In this document: in pieces, positions 16,579-25,637 of the stretch | How the letters are laid out: each line of letters begins with the position of its first letter | Position numbering within the stretch: the stretch's first letter is position 1 | Source: a virus | Length of the DNA: 44,582 bases | Virus record (IMG/VR): IMGVR_UViG_3300045933_000120 | Location: 1-44,582 of that record | Reading direction: 5' to 3' (one strand) | Translations under genes and position numbers: made by a program | The notes under the pieces: generated by a model | What the model saw: the letters and a program-made list of their open reading frames with translations, nothing else | Told to the model about the DNA's origin: nothing | The model's database searches: none

Positions 16579-18522
16579 TTACGCCGAGAGGTTGGTCGAC
16601 ACCACGAATGCCTGCGGATACCGCAGCATCACGTCGACCATCCACATCGCGCGGATCCCGACGGTCGCCGTGTTGAACCGCGTGCCGCCCGTATCGGTGG
16701 CAAGCTCGAGCACGCCCCACTCGCCTATCACGAGCTCGTCCCACGAGCCGAAGATCAGGTTGCCGGAGGCGAGCTGTTCGCTTGACATCGCGCGGAAGCC
16801 CACCAGTGAGCCGTCTAGGAGGTTGCCTTCCCAGAGCGGTGTGTCGGTATTGGAGAACCGAGACTTCTGCATGAGCACCGCGGCGCCGGCGATGTTGGTA
16901 ACCCAGCCAGGGTTTCCACGGATCGCATTGACCGCGCCGGCCGCGACCGGGAATGCAAGCACCTTGGCGTAGGTAGCGCTCGCCGAGTCCTGACCGCTCG
17001 TGATGCCGGTGGTGTTCTTCACCCCCAGCGGCTGAGCTCCACCCGAGCCATTGATCGCGGCCGCGTCGACGCCATCGATCGCGATGACCGCCGCGAGGTC
17101 TGCCATCACGAATTGCTCGGCGGACGGAGACGATTGTCGCAGCAACTGCTCAGAGACGTCCGTGATCGTGATCGCAGTCTTCGGGGTCATCGAGAGCTGG
17201 CCCAGCGCCTGATCGCCGGCAGTGATGCTCGTATGCTCACCCGCCTGCCATGTCACGCTCTGCTTGCCCGTCTGCCGCGGGAACACGACGTTTCCCTCGA
17301 GGCCTGAGAGAACCCGTGCGCCGAGGTTCCGCGTCACGGAACGGTTGCGGAGGATGTCGATGAATCCCATGTTCTCGACGTTGACGAGGTAGCCGCCCTT
17401 CGAGCCGGGCGTCGTCGCCATGGCCCGCTGCATGACGTCGGCCAACATCGGGCGCGTGAGCACCTCGGCAGGGATCAGGACACTCGCCGTTCCGGAGCGG
17501 CCGAGTTTCGCCGCGACCGCGTTAGAGCACTCGAGCTCGAACGCAGCGGCGGCGCGAATCGCCGGGTCCCCGCGATCCTTCAAGTGGCGGATTACGCGGA
17601 ACAGGCTGAACTTCTGCGCCTCTTTAGATGACAAGCCGATTTCGGATGCGATTGCCGGCCGAGCTCGGCCGCGCTCCTCCATGACGTCCAGAAGCTCCTT
17701 GGCCACCACCGTGAGCGGCGTGCCATCTTGGATCCAGCGCTCCTCGACCCGTGCGTCGATCTTGTTCGACTTGCACAGGTTGGAGATTGCCTCGCGGCGC
17801 TCCTTCTCTGCCTGAATGGCCGTGACTTTGGGTTGCTCGGCGCTTGCGCCCGCCGCGGCGGTGACCGGATCGGTCATAGCGACACTCCTAACGGCGGGTT
17901 GCGCCGGTGTTTGAGGGACAGGGGGAGAGGCCGTGACCGTAACGGTTACCTTTGTGTCACCGTCCACAACACGCACCTCAAGTTCTTGGCCGAGATTTCG
18001 GCCGACGCCGACTGTTGGATCGGCAGGGATCGTGACGATAGAACCTTCATACGGCTCCCAGTCGCGGGCCGTGTAGGTCTCCTCGTCTTTGTCGTGTTCA
18101 ACGACGTGCAGTCGGTAGCCGACCGACACATTGCGAAGTCCGCCGTCGAGCATCGCGCGGACTTCCTCGGCCCGCTCTGTGTTGAACAGATGGGCGTCGA
18201 CGACGAGACGCTTATCCTCTACGCGCGCTGCGTCGATCATCCCGACCGGGTCGTCCCAGTTATGGTTGAATAGCAACGGCACCGCACCGCGCTTTACCCG
18301 ATCCATGCGGATCGAACCGTCGGCATGAGAGAGAATCTCTGTGCCAAACCACCGTTCGATCGGTGTCTCGCTCGAAAGTGAGAACGTCAGCTTCGTGACG
18401 TCGCCATCCTTGCGGATCTGAATGGTCGCCGGCTCGACGTCGCGAGTTAGCGGCGCCAGCTTCGAGGGAAACTCGCGTGCAGCCGCGCTCCTCGGCGTTT
18501 CAGCCGATGCAGTTTGCGTCAT
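16579..18522 (-). CDS. Prohead protease-major capsid protein fusion
   Basis: 647 residues joining two proteins that are often separate. Residues about 25-190 form an HK97-type (S78 family) prohead protease, with the catalytic His in LLFNHNW (His87) and Ser in NVSVGYR (Ser133). A linker rich in Val, Thr and Pro follows (about 195-230). Then a helical scaffold-like delta region (EKERREAISNLCKSNKI) leads to an HK97-fold capsid domain (from about 360: GSKGGYLVNVENMGFIDILR, ending SWDELVIGEWGVLELATDTG). The protease is expected to cut the scaffold and itself away during maturation. It starts 7 bp after the portal stop. Confidence 0.9.
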   Translation of the reverse strand: MTQTASAETPRSAAAREFPSKLAPLTRDVEPATIQIRKDGDVTKLTFSLSSETPIERWFGTEILSHADGSIRMDRVKRGAVPLLFNHNWDDPVGMIDAARVEDKRLVVDAHLFNTERAEEVRAMLDGGLRNVSVGYRLHVVEHDKDEETYTARDWEPYEGSIVTIPADPTVGVGRNLGQELEVRVVDGDTKVTVTVTASPPVPQTPAQPAVRSVAMTDPVTAAAGASAEQPKVTAIQAEKERREAISNLCKSNKIDARVEERWIQDGTPLTVVAKELLDVMEERGRARPAIASEIGLSSKEAQKFSLFRVIRHLKDRGDPAIRAAAAFELECSNAVAAKLGRSGTASVLIPAEVLTRPMLADVMQRAMATTPGSKGGYLVNVENMGFIDILRNRSVTRNLGARVLSGLEGNVVFPRQTGKQSVTWQAGEHTSITAGDQALGQLSMTPKTAITITDVSEQLLRQSSPSAEQFVMADLAAVIAIDGVDAAAINGSGGAQPLGVKNTTGITSGQDSASATYAKVLAFPVAAGAVNAIRGNPGWVTNIAGAAVLMQKSRFSNTDTPLWEGNLLDGSLVGFRAMSSEQLASGNLIFGSWDELVIGEWGVLELATDTGGTRFNTATVGIRAMWMVDVMLRYPQAFVVSTNLSA

Positions 18523-18529
18523 GGGTTGC

Positions 18530-20152
18530 CTACCTCTTCAAAGAAAGAACTCGCCGATCGGCGGCCCCGTCGGCCTCTTCGTCGTCGTCCTGGTCGTCGT
18601 CGGAAGGATCGTCAGCCGGCGGCTCTGCCGGTTTCGCCTCCATCGCTTTGTCGTTGGCCGGATCGATGTCGAGAACCAGCTGGGCGTGCTTCGCGAGCGC
18701 GACTTCCTTGGCGCGCTGCTCGATCACTTCCTCGACGTCGGCGCCGCTCTGCGCGAGCACATCCTGCTGCGTCATGAAGCCGCAGCGCACAGCCTCCTTG
18801 AACGCCTCGACCTCCTTCGTCGGATCGACCCAGCCCCAGCCACGTGGGCGGAAGCGAACGGCCTCGTACTTTTGCGGGTCGAGCGCGTACTGAGTCATGG
18901 TGAATGTCTCGAAGACCTCCGCAAGCACGCCCTGGCGCAGCCATTCTTTGTGAACTGGCAGACGAAACGACAGCAGGAACCACGCTTGAAACGCGCGCCA
19001 CACGTCCCGATCGTCAAGCAGCGCGAGCCGGGAGCTCGAGTAGTTGCCCTGAGAGTAGTCAGCGGACAGCGACGCGTAACTGACGCCGAGGCCGGACGCG
19101 AAGTCTCGGAGCAAGTAGCGCATGAACGCCTCGACCTGCGGATTCGGAGAACCCAAGGCGGGGACGTTCATCTTCTCGCCTGGGTTTAGACGCTTCGCAA
19201 TGCCCGCCTCGACGGTCATCTCCACCGATCCGTCCGACTGCGGGGAACCCAGGGACGTCGTCGATTCAGAGGTTTCAATCGTCCATGGAATCGAAGCCTG
19301 AGCTCGCGCCCGTGTGATCTCAGCCTCGATATATCCGGCCATGTCCTTCGCGGTGCGAATCACGGCCGACATCCACGGCTCCCCGCGCGTCTGCGGCCAA
19401 CGGTCGCCAAACGCCAGGTGAATGATCTGGTCAGCCGGCACGCGCTCGATCTCATCTGGCGTCATGTTCATCGCGAATCGGAGCTCGCCCGGGTGCCTCT
19501 TGCGGATGTAATAGGCGACCGGTCGACCGAAGTTGTCGACCTCAACGCCCATGCGGACTTCGTTGCGCCCGCGATCGTAGGAAGGCTTGAAGAGATCGTC
19601 GGCGATTCGCTCCGCCTCGATCACTTCGAGCGCGAAGGGAATCGGCGAGTCCGCGAAACGTCGATAGTGCTTGCGGACGAGCACCTCGCCCGCTTCGAAT
19701 ACCTGAGCCATCAACGAGCGCTCGAGCATCGAAAACGCGAGACGGCCGCCGGTGTGGCAGTACTCACCGCACCCCCACGCGTCGAAAACTTCCTCGATCT
19801 CTGCGTTCACGCGATCGTTGAGCTCGTTACGTGTCGTGTACACCTGGCCCTGCATGCCAATGCCGGTGCCTATCACGTTGTTGACAACAAGCTGTTTAGC
19901 CCTCTTCGCGTAGCTCACATCGCGACAAAGAGCGCGCGAGCGCGCCCGGAGTTGCGTAAGACTTGCGGAAAGCTCCGAATCTGCGCTCGTATTCGCTACT
20001 TGCCAGTCGCCGTTGAGGCGTGACGAACGGGCCGCCGCATACATGCGCGTCTGACCGTCTCGTTCAGTCTTGCGCGCTTTCTTGATGCGAGCGAGCGCCT
20101 TGTCCGACTTGCGAGTGAGGCGCTCTTCGAGTTCCTTGTAAGACTCTTTCAC
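18530..20152 (-). CDS. Portal protein (lambda gpB-like)
   Basis: 540 residues, close to the lambda portal (533). Recognisable segments are LRARSRALCRDVSYAKRAKQ and VVNNVIGTGI near the N-terminus and LLRDFASGLGVSYASLSADY in the core, all typical of the lambda portal family. The C-terminus is acidic (DDPSDDDQDDDEEADGAAD). The portal forms the DNA-entry dodecamer and binds terminase. The GTG start at 20152 overlaps the upstream stop (GTGA). Confidence 0.92.
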   Translation of the reverse strand: MKESYKELEERLTRKSDKALARIKKARKTERDGQTRMYAAARSSRLNGDWQVANTSADSELSASLTQLRARSRALCRDVSYAKRAKQLVVNNVIGTGIGMQGQVYTTRNELNDRVNAEIEEVFDAWGCGEYCHTGGRLAFSMLERSLMAQVFEAGEVLVRKHYRRFADSPIPFALEVIEAERIADDLFKPSYDRGRNEVRMGVEVDNFGRPVAYYIRKRHPGELRFAMNMTPDEIERVPADQIIHLAFGDRWPQTRGEPWMSAVIRTAKDMAGYIEAEITRARAQASIPWTIETSESTTSLGSPQSDGSVEMTVEAGIAKRLNPGEKMNVPALGSPNPQVEAFMRYLLRDFASGLGVSYASLSADYSQGNYSSSRLALLDDRDVWRAFQAWFLLSFRLPVHKEWLRQGVLAEVFETFTMTQYALDPQKYEAVRFRPRGWGWVDPTKEVEAFKEAVRCGFMTQQDVLAQSGADVEEVIEQRAKEVALAKHAQLVLDIDPANDKAMEAKPAEPPADDPSDDDQDDDEEADGAADRRVLSLKR

Positions 20153-20679
20153 GGCGTGCTGTACCTCACCTTGATATCGCGACCCAGGCCAGCTGCGGAT
20201 CCCTGCTCTTCCACCCGTACCTCGGCGCGCAACTTGTCACGCCACTCCATGAGCTCGGGCACTGACCACCGTGAGATCGAGCGGCCGCCGATCGTGATCG
20301 CCTGCTGGGCCGTCGTAGCGTTGCCCTCGAGAAACCCCTCTATTGCTTCGAGCGTCCGCCGCGCCCAGGATCGGTGGTCGACTTTCCCTTCGCCGGCTGG
20401 GTCCGCTTGTACCTCGCACCAGCCCGACTCCACCGTGTGAGCAACGGCCCCGGAAACGACTCGTATCTGAACGCGGTAGCTACCAGCTTTGACCGCCGCC
20501 GTATTCGCGGCAGTTTCTCCGAAGGCATGCGCCGTGCCGCTCTGCGTCGATGAGACCTCAAAAGACTCTGACGCGTTCTCGAAGTACGCAGTCGCCACCC
20601 ACGTCGGCGCTGGGTAATCACCATATTCGGCAGACCACGACCACGTGTCGCCAGCGACGAGCGAGCCCGGGATATTCAC
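20149..20679 (-). CDS. gpW-like head-tail joining protein with N-terminal extension
   Basis: 176 residues. The last about 75 residues (RRTLEAIEGFLEGNATTAQQ, then ITIGGRSISRWSVPELMEWR) match the helical pattern of gpW-type joiners, and lambda W also sits between the terminase and portal genes. The first about 95 residues form a separate beta domain (GDTWSWSAEYGDYPAPTWVA). The start is a GTG at 20679 overlapping the previous stop. An N-terminal beta domain plus a W-like tail is longer than lambda gpW (68). Confidence 0.6.
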   Translation of the reverse strand: MNIPGSLVAGDTWSWSAEYGDYPAPTWVATAYFENASESFEVSSTQSGTAHAFGETAANTAAVKAGSYRVQIRVVSGAVAHTVESGWCEVQADPAGEGKVDHRSWARRTLEAIEGFLEGNATTAQQAITIGGRSISRWSVPELMEWRDKLRAEVRVEEQGSAAGLGRDIKVRYSTP

Positions 20680-21029
20680 GGAATGACGTAGATGACCGTG
20701 ATGTTGCCCGTCGCCGCGTCGTTCGGATCAACGATCAGAGACGTGTCGAACTCGATGCCCGGGAACGTCAACATCGTGCCGGCTGCCAACGACGCTGGAA
20801 GGGTTAGGACCGCTGTCGTGTCGTTTTCGATTGGCAACGCATGAGCCGATAGCGCGGTATTCACGTAAATGCCGTGGAGGAAAGCTCGCCCCGTGTGAAC
20901 CGTCGTTGAGTCATCCGCAACATCGACGATCGCGTGCTCAGTCCTCTGGGCGCCTGTTATCGACGCCACGGCGAGAACGAAAATAAATACCGCGATGGCG
21001 ACGACGCGTTTAAACGAGCGGATGTTCAT
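20676..21029 (-). CDS. Small exported or membrane-anchored virion-operon protein
   Basis: 117 residues from the ATG at 21029 with GAGG upstream. The N-terminus (MNIRSFKRVVAIAVFIFVLA, then VASITGAQ) is a strong signal peptide or anchor. The remainder (DTTAVLTLPASLAAGTMLTF, IVDPNDAATGNITVIYV) is a small beta domain. It lies between TerL and the gpW-like gene, where a cytoplasmic head protein is expected, so a leader peptide is odd. Function not recognised. Confidence 0.6.
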   Translation of the reverse strand: MNIRSFKRVVAIAVFIFVLAVASITGAQRTEHAIVDVADDSTTVHTGRAFLHGIYVNTALSAHALPIENDTTAVLTLPASLAAGTMLTFPGIEFDTSLIVDPNDAATGNITVIYVIP

Positions 21030-21037
21030 CGTGGACC

Positions 21038-23125
21038 TCACCATTGCTTGACCCAATTCCTACGCGGTGGCGGCGGGTTTGTTCGCCGTTCCTGCTCGGC
21101 CGTCTGCCGTTGTTTCTGGCGTTCGAGCCGCTTGTCGAGCGGTTCCGCCCACTCCGGAGGCTTGTCCCAGTTGATCGCCTCGGCCTTCAAAATAATCGCC
21201 GCGGCGCGGTTGTACGCGTGCAGGTCGAACGCCTCGTTCGGGACGTGCGAGTTCGAGCGTTCCCAGCCCTTCGCGGTACGCGTCTCCGCGGTGAGCTCGT
21301 TGAAGTAGTCAGCGTCGAGCCAATCTGGAAGATGCACGTAGCCCGGGCCCGGCACCTCGCGACCGATATCGCCGTGGATCCCGTCCTTCAGGACGTTGAC
21401 GTTTAGCATCCACACCGGCACGTCGCCACGGCCGGCGGTGCGATCCTTCCGAGCCCGAGCATCTGGCCACGCCTGCTGCGCGCGCGGTGCATTCAGGTTA
21501 CCCACGCCCTTGAGGAGCATGAACCGAGATCCGTACATCTTCGCGCGCATGAGGCGCCAGAAGTCGTAGGCCTTGTCGGTCACGCCCTCCCGCCCGCCGG
21601 AATCGCAGAGCGTCAGCAGCGGCATGAGTTCGAGCCCGAACTCGACCGTGCGATACTTGCGCTCGATCACGTGCACGAGGAGCACGTTCCAGTCCTCAAC
21701 ATACGCGGCCGGATCGACGCCGGCGAAGCGATCGCCTTCTGGCCGGTTGCTCGCGGTGATGCTGAAGCGCTCGATCAACCACGATTCGAGGCCCGGGCCC
21801 CAGCCCATGACCTGCACCACGAACCGATGCGCCTGGACGTCGACGGCGGCCGTGAGAAACCGCACGCCGGCCGGTACAAGGCCGCGTTCCCACGTTTCAA
21901 GTCGCTCCACGAGCTCCTCTGGCGTGCGCCGCTTGCCGGCGGCCCGCGGGATGTAGGGCATCGCCTGATCGGAGCTCGTCGTAAACTGCAGCGGCTGCTC
22001 GTCGCCCGTTTGGACGCACGTCAGCACCGCCTGGAAATACGAATAGAGCAAGCTGTCCCATCGCTGATGCGACGCCGCGGCGCCGCCGAACCAGAAGCTC
22101 GCGAACGGCGTGTGGCGCCGGCTGCCGCTACGCGTCCCGTCGGCGTTGAGAGTCTCGCCCTCGTGAACCCACACGCCGCGGACGTTCATCTCGCGCTTGT
22201 GGCTCATGTCGGTCGTGGCGCCGCAGTGCGGACACACGACGCGCGCATAGCGCGCAGCGAGCGCCATCAAGTCCTCGCGCTGCACGAGCTGCTCGATCTC
22301 CTTGAGCTCGGGAAGATCGAACGCCGCTAGGCCCGGCTTCGGCTCCCAGTACGCGCTGCAGTGGATGCACGGCCAGTACCACCGCGCGCGTGTGCCGCGG
22401 TTGTAGAGCTCGAGCACCCCGCGCACCGACGGCGCCTCGTGCGGCGTGCGCGGCATCCAGCGCGGATCGAGCAGCGGCTCGCCCGGCGATGATTCCGCGA
22501 GGCACTTCCCGCGGCTCATATATGTCTGGATGCGTTTAAACGAGAGGTCCCACACGGATCCCTCGCCGTCGACGTTGTCACGGTTCTCCGGCCGATCGTA
22601 GTCCGGGATCAACACGTACTTCAGCGTCTTGCCCGAGAGCTGATTGATGCTCGGCCAGGCCAGCTTCAGCACCATGCCCGACCGAAAGAACTTGTCGTAG
22701 GTGTTATCGTCGCGCGCGCGCGGGCTCAGCTGCTCAGCGAGCTCCGGGCTGTACCGGATAACGCGATCCACCTCCATGCGGCTGAAGTCGCGGGCGACGT
22801 CCTGCGACATCTGCACGACCATCGCATCTCCGGGCGCGCAGGTGACCGCGTAGGTCATGCCCGCGTGGATCAGCCCGAAGGTCTTGCCGCCACGCTGGGG
22901 CCCGACAAGCACTATCCCTGTGTACTCGCGCCCGCCGAGGAGATCGAGCGGCTCAATCATCATTGGCGCGACGTCGGCCGTCCAAGGGCCTTTGTCGTTT
23001 CGCAGGTACTTTGCCGCGGCTTCGCTCGGGCGGATCCGCCGCGGCGGCCGCACGAGCTCGGCGACGCTGCGCGTGACATCGCGCGCGCGGGCGTACCCGG
23101 GCGCCGAGGCAATCAAGGCCGTCAC
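21038..23125 (-). CDS. terL: Terminase large subunit (GpA family)
   Basis: 695 residues from the GTG at 23125, two bases after the TerS stop. It packages DNA into proheads and cuts concatemers. The Walker A motif is GPQRGGKT (residues 75-82). A zinc-ribbon-like pair (PCIHC and CPHCG) lies in the middle, as in GpA relatives. The nuclease half follows (FLTAAVDVQAHRFVVQVMGW). The C-terminus is rich in Pro/Arg and ends in NWVKQW. Length is similar to lambda gpA (641). GpA terminases are usual for cos-type packaging. Confidence 0.93.
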   Translation of the reverse strand: MTALIASAPGYARARDVTRSVAELVRPPRRIRPSEAAAKYLRNDKGPWTADVAPMMIEPLDLLGGREYTGIVLVGPQRGGKTFGLIHAGMTYAVTCAPGDAMVVQMSQDVARDFSRMEVDRVIRYSPELAEQLSPRARDDNTYDKFFRSGMVLKLAWPSINQLSGKTLKYVLIPDYDRPENRDNVDGEGSVWDLSFKRIQTYMSRGKCLAESSPGEPLLDPRWMPRTPHEAPSVRGVLELYNRGTRARWYWPCIHCSAYWEPKPGLAAFDLPELKEIEQLVQREDLMALAARYARVVCPHCGATTDMSHKREMNVRGVWVHEGETLNADGTRSGSRRHTPFASFWFGGAAASHQRWDSLLYSYFQAVLTCVQTGDEQPLQFTTSSDQAMPYIPRAAGKRRTPEELVERLETWERGLVPAGVRFLTAAVDVQAHRFVVQVMGWGPGLESWLIERFSITASNRPEGDRFAGVDPAAYVEDWNVLLVHVIERKYRTVEFGLELMPLLTLCDSGGREGVTDKAYDFWRLMRAKMYGSRFMLLKGVGNLNAPRAQQAWPDARARKDRTAGRGDVPVWMLNVNVLKDGIHGDIGREVPGPGYVHLPDWLDADYFNELTAETRTAKGWERSNSHVPNEAFDLHAYNRAAAIILKAEAINWDKPPEWAEPLDKRLERQKQRQTAEQERRTNPPPPRRNWVKQW

Positions 23126-23127
23126 GG

Positions 23128-23937
23128 TCAACTCGCCTGGCCGCCTTGAACGTCTTGCGGATCCGGCAGCGACCACGCCCAGCCCTTGCCGGCGCGCCGC
23201 GCAACGATGCCAGCCTTCGACTTCGCCCGGCGGAGCGAGGTCTCGGATAGGCCACGCACCGCCGCTTCCGCGATGAGCTCGGCCGCGGGCCGAGGGCCGG
23301 CGCCGAGTGCCTCCCGCAGATACGTCGTCGCGAGATCCACCGCGCCGGCGGAAGGTGGGGGCCGGGAGGGTGCAGCTGCCGCAGCAGGTGCAGCCACCGA
23401 GGCCCCCTTGGCCTCCGTGTCGGATACGGTGTCGGTGAGACGCTTGTGCATCTCCTCCCGAGCGCGATCGCAAACCTGCTCAATGCGCGCGACCTGCTGG
23501 GGCGTCGCCCCGCAGTCTCGCTCGACGATGTCGGGCAGCGTGTCGAAGGTCTCTGCCGCGATCTTGAGGACGCCGGCGATCTCCTGCTCGACCTCGAGCC
23601 GCGGGATCACTTCGCCCCGGGTTTGCTCGAGGCGCAGCCGGTCGAGCTCCGCCTGATACCACGCGCGGCGGTTGAACGGTGACAAGTTCTCCGGATTGAC
23701 GGCCGCGCCGCTCGCAAGCGACCACGCGAGATAGACCTCGCGCAGCTTGTAGAGCTTGTGTCCGCCCCGTTCCGCGTACTGCTCAACGCCGGCCTCGAGC
23801 AGACGTCGGCGGAGCGTTTCACGGTCCGTGCCGAAGGCGCGTGCATACGCGCTCAGCGATGCGAGCACATCGCTGTCGGCGAGCTCCGCGACCGTCGCGC
23901 CCTTGAACATTTCCTCCTGAGCGTCGACGTCAGACAT
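23128..23937 (-). CDS. terS: Terminase small subunit with extra C-terminal winged-helix domain
   Basis: 269 residues from the ATG at 23937. The N-terminal part (ADSDVLASLSAYARAFGTDR, then ETLRRRLLEAGV) is a DUF1441-like DNA-binding domain seen in terminase small subunits, followed by a long helix. An Ala/Pro linker leads to a C-terminal domain (AVRGLSETSLRRAKSKAGIV, ending WSLPD) of a winged-helix type I associate with phage or bacterial AAA ATPase and primase-like proteins. Position right before TerL supports the role. The 236 bp upstream hold a long inverted repeat that could be its target. Confidence 0.8.
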   Translation of the reverse strand: MSDVDAQEEMFKGATVAELADSDVLASLSAYARAFGTDRETLRRRLLEAGVEQYAERGGHKLYKLREVYLAWSLASGAAVNPENLSPFNRRAWYQAELDRLRLEQTRGEVIPRLEVEQEIAGVLKIAAETFDTLPDIVERDCGATPQQVARIEQVCDRAREEMHKRLTDTVSDTEAKGASVAAPAAAAAPSRPPPSAGAVDLATTYLREALGAGPRPAAELIAEAAVRGLSETSLRRAKSKAGIVARRAGKGWAWSLPDPQDVQGGQAS

Positions 23938-23971
23938 CGTTAGCAGCACTACGCATAAGAAACATTCCACC

Positions 23972-24040
23972 AAGTGAATCAGTGGCTTACGCGCGCCGTG
24001 TCGCAAAGTGCACGGCGCCCGTAAGTGTCTGATTTCACTT
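23972..24040. repeat. Long imperfect inverted repeat upstream of TerS (cos/pac candidate)
   Basis: Left arm 23972-24000 and right arm 24011-24040 pair over about 29 bp with one bulge and a few mismatches, around a 10-base centre. Neither side is followed by a convincing T-run, so it does not look like a terminator. It fills most of the only sizeable gap between the gpZ-like gene (24174) and TerS (23937). In lambda the cos region also lies just before the small terminase gene. The rest of the gap shows no ORF. Confidence 0.6.
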
Positions 24041-24173
24041 CATAAAAATCACCTGGTGGTGGGGTCATAGAGGCCGGAAATCCGTCGAAACCCGCGAGCT
24101 TGCGCACCGTGGGTAGGCCGACCCGTCGGAAGGACCCGCGACGATGTGGCGAAGGCATTGGCCACCTTGATCA

Positions 24174-24752
24174 TCACGCACCAGCTCTGGCCTTGGCCTT
24201 GTTGATCTCGTAGTTCATCTCTTCCTTGAACCGACGAGGGAACACGCTCGCCACTACCGCCTTCAGCGCGCGTGTGATGTGGCTCTGCACGAATACCGTG
24301 GGCAGGCCCGGTACAGGCGACCATTTCGCAATCGGAAGGCGCGAGCGCCCCCTGCGCACGAACACCGTGACCCCGCCTCCGAGGTATGGTGTCGTAAACG
24401 CTTTATTGCCATGTCGACGCAGCAGCACTCGCTTCGTGCCCGGCTCGACCCTGGCCGTCACTCCTCGTTTCCCGACATTGGAGAAGTGGCGAATGGGAAT
24501 CGCCTTACCGCTCGTCGTGACCCTCGCTTCGAGGTTGAATACCGTGGCCCGATGTATAGAGAGCGACTGCTTGATCACCCCTATGCGCAGGGCCCGCTTC
24601 TTCTGCATCAGGCGTGCAGCATCGGCGCGCACCGTGGTTGCGGTGCGATTGAGCGCTCGAGACGTCGCCCGTGCCGTACCTTTCTCGCCGGCGAGCTCGC
24701 GCAGGAATATCTGGGCCTGTCGGATGTCCGCGCGCACGTCGATGTGGATCAA
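24174..24752 (-). CDS. gpZ-like minor tail / tail completion protein
   Basis: 192 residues if the TTG at 24752 is used, equal to lambda gpZ; it overlaps the upstream stop (TTGA). A GTG at 24737 is an alternative. The protein is basic: a helical start (REIRQAQ-type, IRQAQIFLRELAGEKGTARA), then TTSGKAIPIRHFSNVGKRGV and a beta region (GGGVTVFVRRGRSRLPI), as in the Phage_tail_Z / HK97 gp10-like group. These complete the tail end that joins the head. Here it lies upstream of the terminase, not in the tail block. Confidence 0.65.
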   Translation of the reverse strand: MIHIDVRADIRQAQIFLRELAGEKGTARATSRALNRTATTVRADAARLMQKKRALRIGVIKQSLSIHRATVFNLEARVTTSGKAIPIRHFSNVGKRGVTARVEPGTKRVLLRRHGNKAFTTPYLGGGVTVFVRRGRSRLPIAKWSPVPGLPTVFVQSHITRALKAVVASVFPRRFKEEMNYEINKAKARAGA

Positions 24753-25207
24753 TCGATCACCTCGAGCGTCGCTCTGTAGGAATGGTCCTCGCCGCCCGAG
24801 ACGATCTCGGCAAGGATCTCGTAGGTCCCGAGCTCGGCATTCGCCGCGTCCAGTTTCACGCGCGTGCGTAGGCCAGTGGTCGACGGGTTGCTCTGCTGGA
24901 TCCCGGTCGGGGTAATGGTGTAGACCACATCGCTGATCGATGGCAGGCCTACAGCGCCTGGTTCCACCATTGTCCAGACCACACTCCCGTCGACAATCGT
25001 GAGCGCTGCTGCTCGCGGCCAAATCGGAGGCCGATGCCCGGTCATTCCCGCGGTCGTGCAGATCGCGTAGAAACCCACCGGCGGATCCGGGCGGACTACT
25101 TCATCCTCCGCATACGTGCGCCCTGGCTCCCGCGCGACGATCAGTAACTCCGACCAGTCGAACTGGAAGAAGTCCGGGTCGCTTCGTCGGAGCGGATCAA
25201 GATTCAT
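24749..25207 (-). CDS. Virion or connector protein candidate, unknown
   Basis: 152 residues from the ATG at 25207. Motifs GFYAICTTAGMTGHRPPIWP and ALTIVDGSVVWTMVEPG recur in phage proteins of the head-tail block as I know them. The C-terminal half is beta-rich (STTGLRTRVKLDAANAELGT). It overlaps the gpZ-like gene by 4 bp, which suggests they act together in head-tail completion. No catalytic motif. Confidence 0.6.
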   Translation of the reverse strand: MNLDPLRRSDPDFFQFDWSELLIVAREPGRTYAEDEVVRPDPPVGFYAICTTAGMTGHRPPIWPRAAALTIVDGSVVWTMVEPGAVGLPSISDVVYTITPTGIQQSNPSTTGLRTRVKLDAANAELGTYEILAEIVSGGEDHSYRATLEVID

Positions 25208-25457
25208 TGTTCGTCACCATGTGCGGCCTGCGGCGGCTTACTACCATGACAGTCCTGTTCGCCGGCGGCGCCGGAGACACGGACCGACGCGAGGCCGAGG
25301 CAACGGCAGTTCTGCCCGGCGGAGACGTCTGTGGAAGCGAGTTTGCATCCGTCAGCAACGCGCCGCCGGCAACCGAGATGCCACCCGACGCCGTGAGCAC
25401 GCCGATCGCCTCGAGCTCGGCGACACCGGTGATGCTGGCGAGTCCAGCAGCAGACAA
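25197..25457 (-). CDS. Possible small first gene of the late operon
   Basis: 86 residues if started at the TTG at 25457; no ribosome site is visible, so the start is uncertain. The frame reads AAGLASITGVAELEAIGVLT, then SGGISVAGGALLTDAN and ends HMVTNNES. It overlaps the next gene by 11 bp in another frame, as real phage genes often do. The start falls right at the end of a terminator, so it would be read only by transcripts that pass it or start beyond it. Function unknown. Confidence 0.4.
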   Translation of the reverse strand: MSAAGLASITGVAELEAIGVLTASGGISVAGGALLTDANSLPQTSPPGRTAVASASRRSVSPAPPANRTVMVVSRRRPHMVTNNES

Positions 25458-25485
25458 TAAAAAGGGCAGCGTGTGAAGCTGCCCT
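25456..25485 (-). terminator. Rho-independent terminator, second of a pair
   Basis: On the minus strand, GGGCAGC-loop-GCTGCCC (25484-25478 and 25470-25464) is followed by TTTTTATTG. An 8-bp perfect stem with a T-run is a strong intrinsic terminator for leftward transcription. It sits just before the virion genes. Confidence 0.8.
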
Positions 25486-25531
25486 AGACGGTTGCTGGCT
25501 GGGGCCAGCGTGGGGATCGCGAACGATCGAG

Positions 25532-25565
25532 AAAAACGAAAGGGCCAGCACGGTGGCTGGCCCTT
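25532..25565 (-). terminator. Rho-independent terminator, first of a pair
   Basis: A perfect 10-bp stem (AAGGGCCAGC / GCTGGCCCTT, 25565-25556 and 25549-25540) with a 6-base loop is followed on the minus strand by TCGTTTTTCTC. Together with the terminator at 25456-25485 it separates the early from the late leftward genes. Confidence 0.75.
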
Positions 25566-25637
25566 CTGGTATCTAGCGAGGGGGATACCGCCCCATGGTG
25601 GCGCAAGATAGCGGTTTTCGGCGCCAATTTCCACAAC

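Noticed and set aside
25207-25476. Plus-strand frame of 89 codons between the terminators and the head genes
   Set aside because: It reads against all neighbours, has no ribosome site and its minus-strand counterpart overlaps the next gene in typical phage manner.
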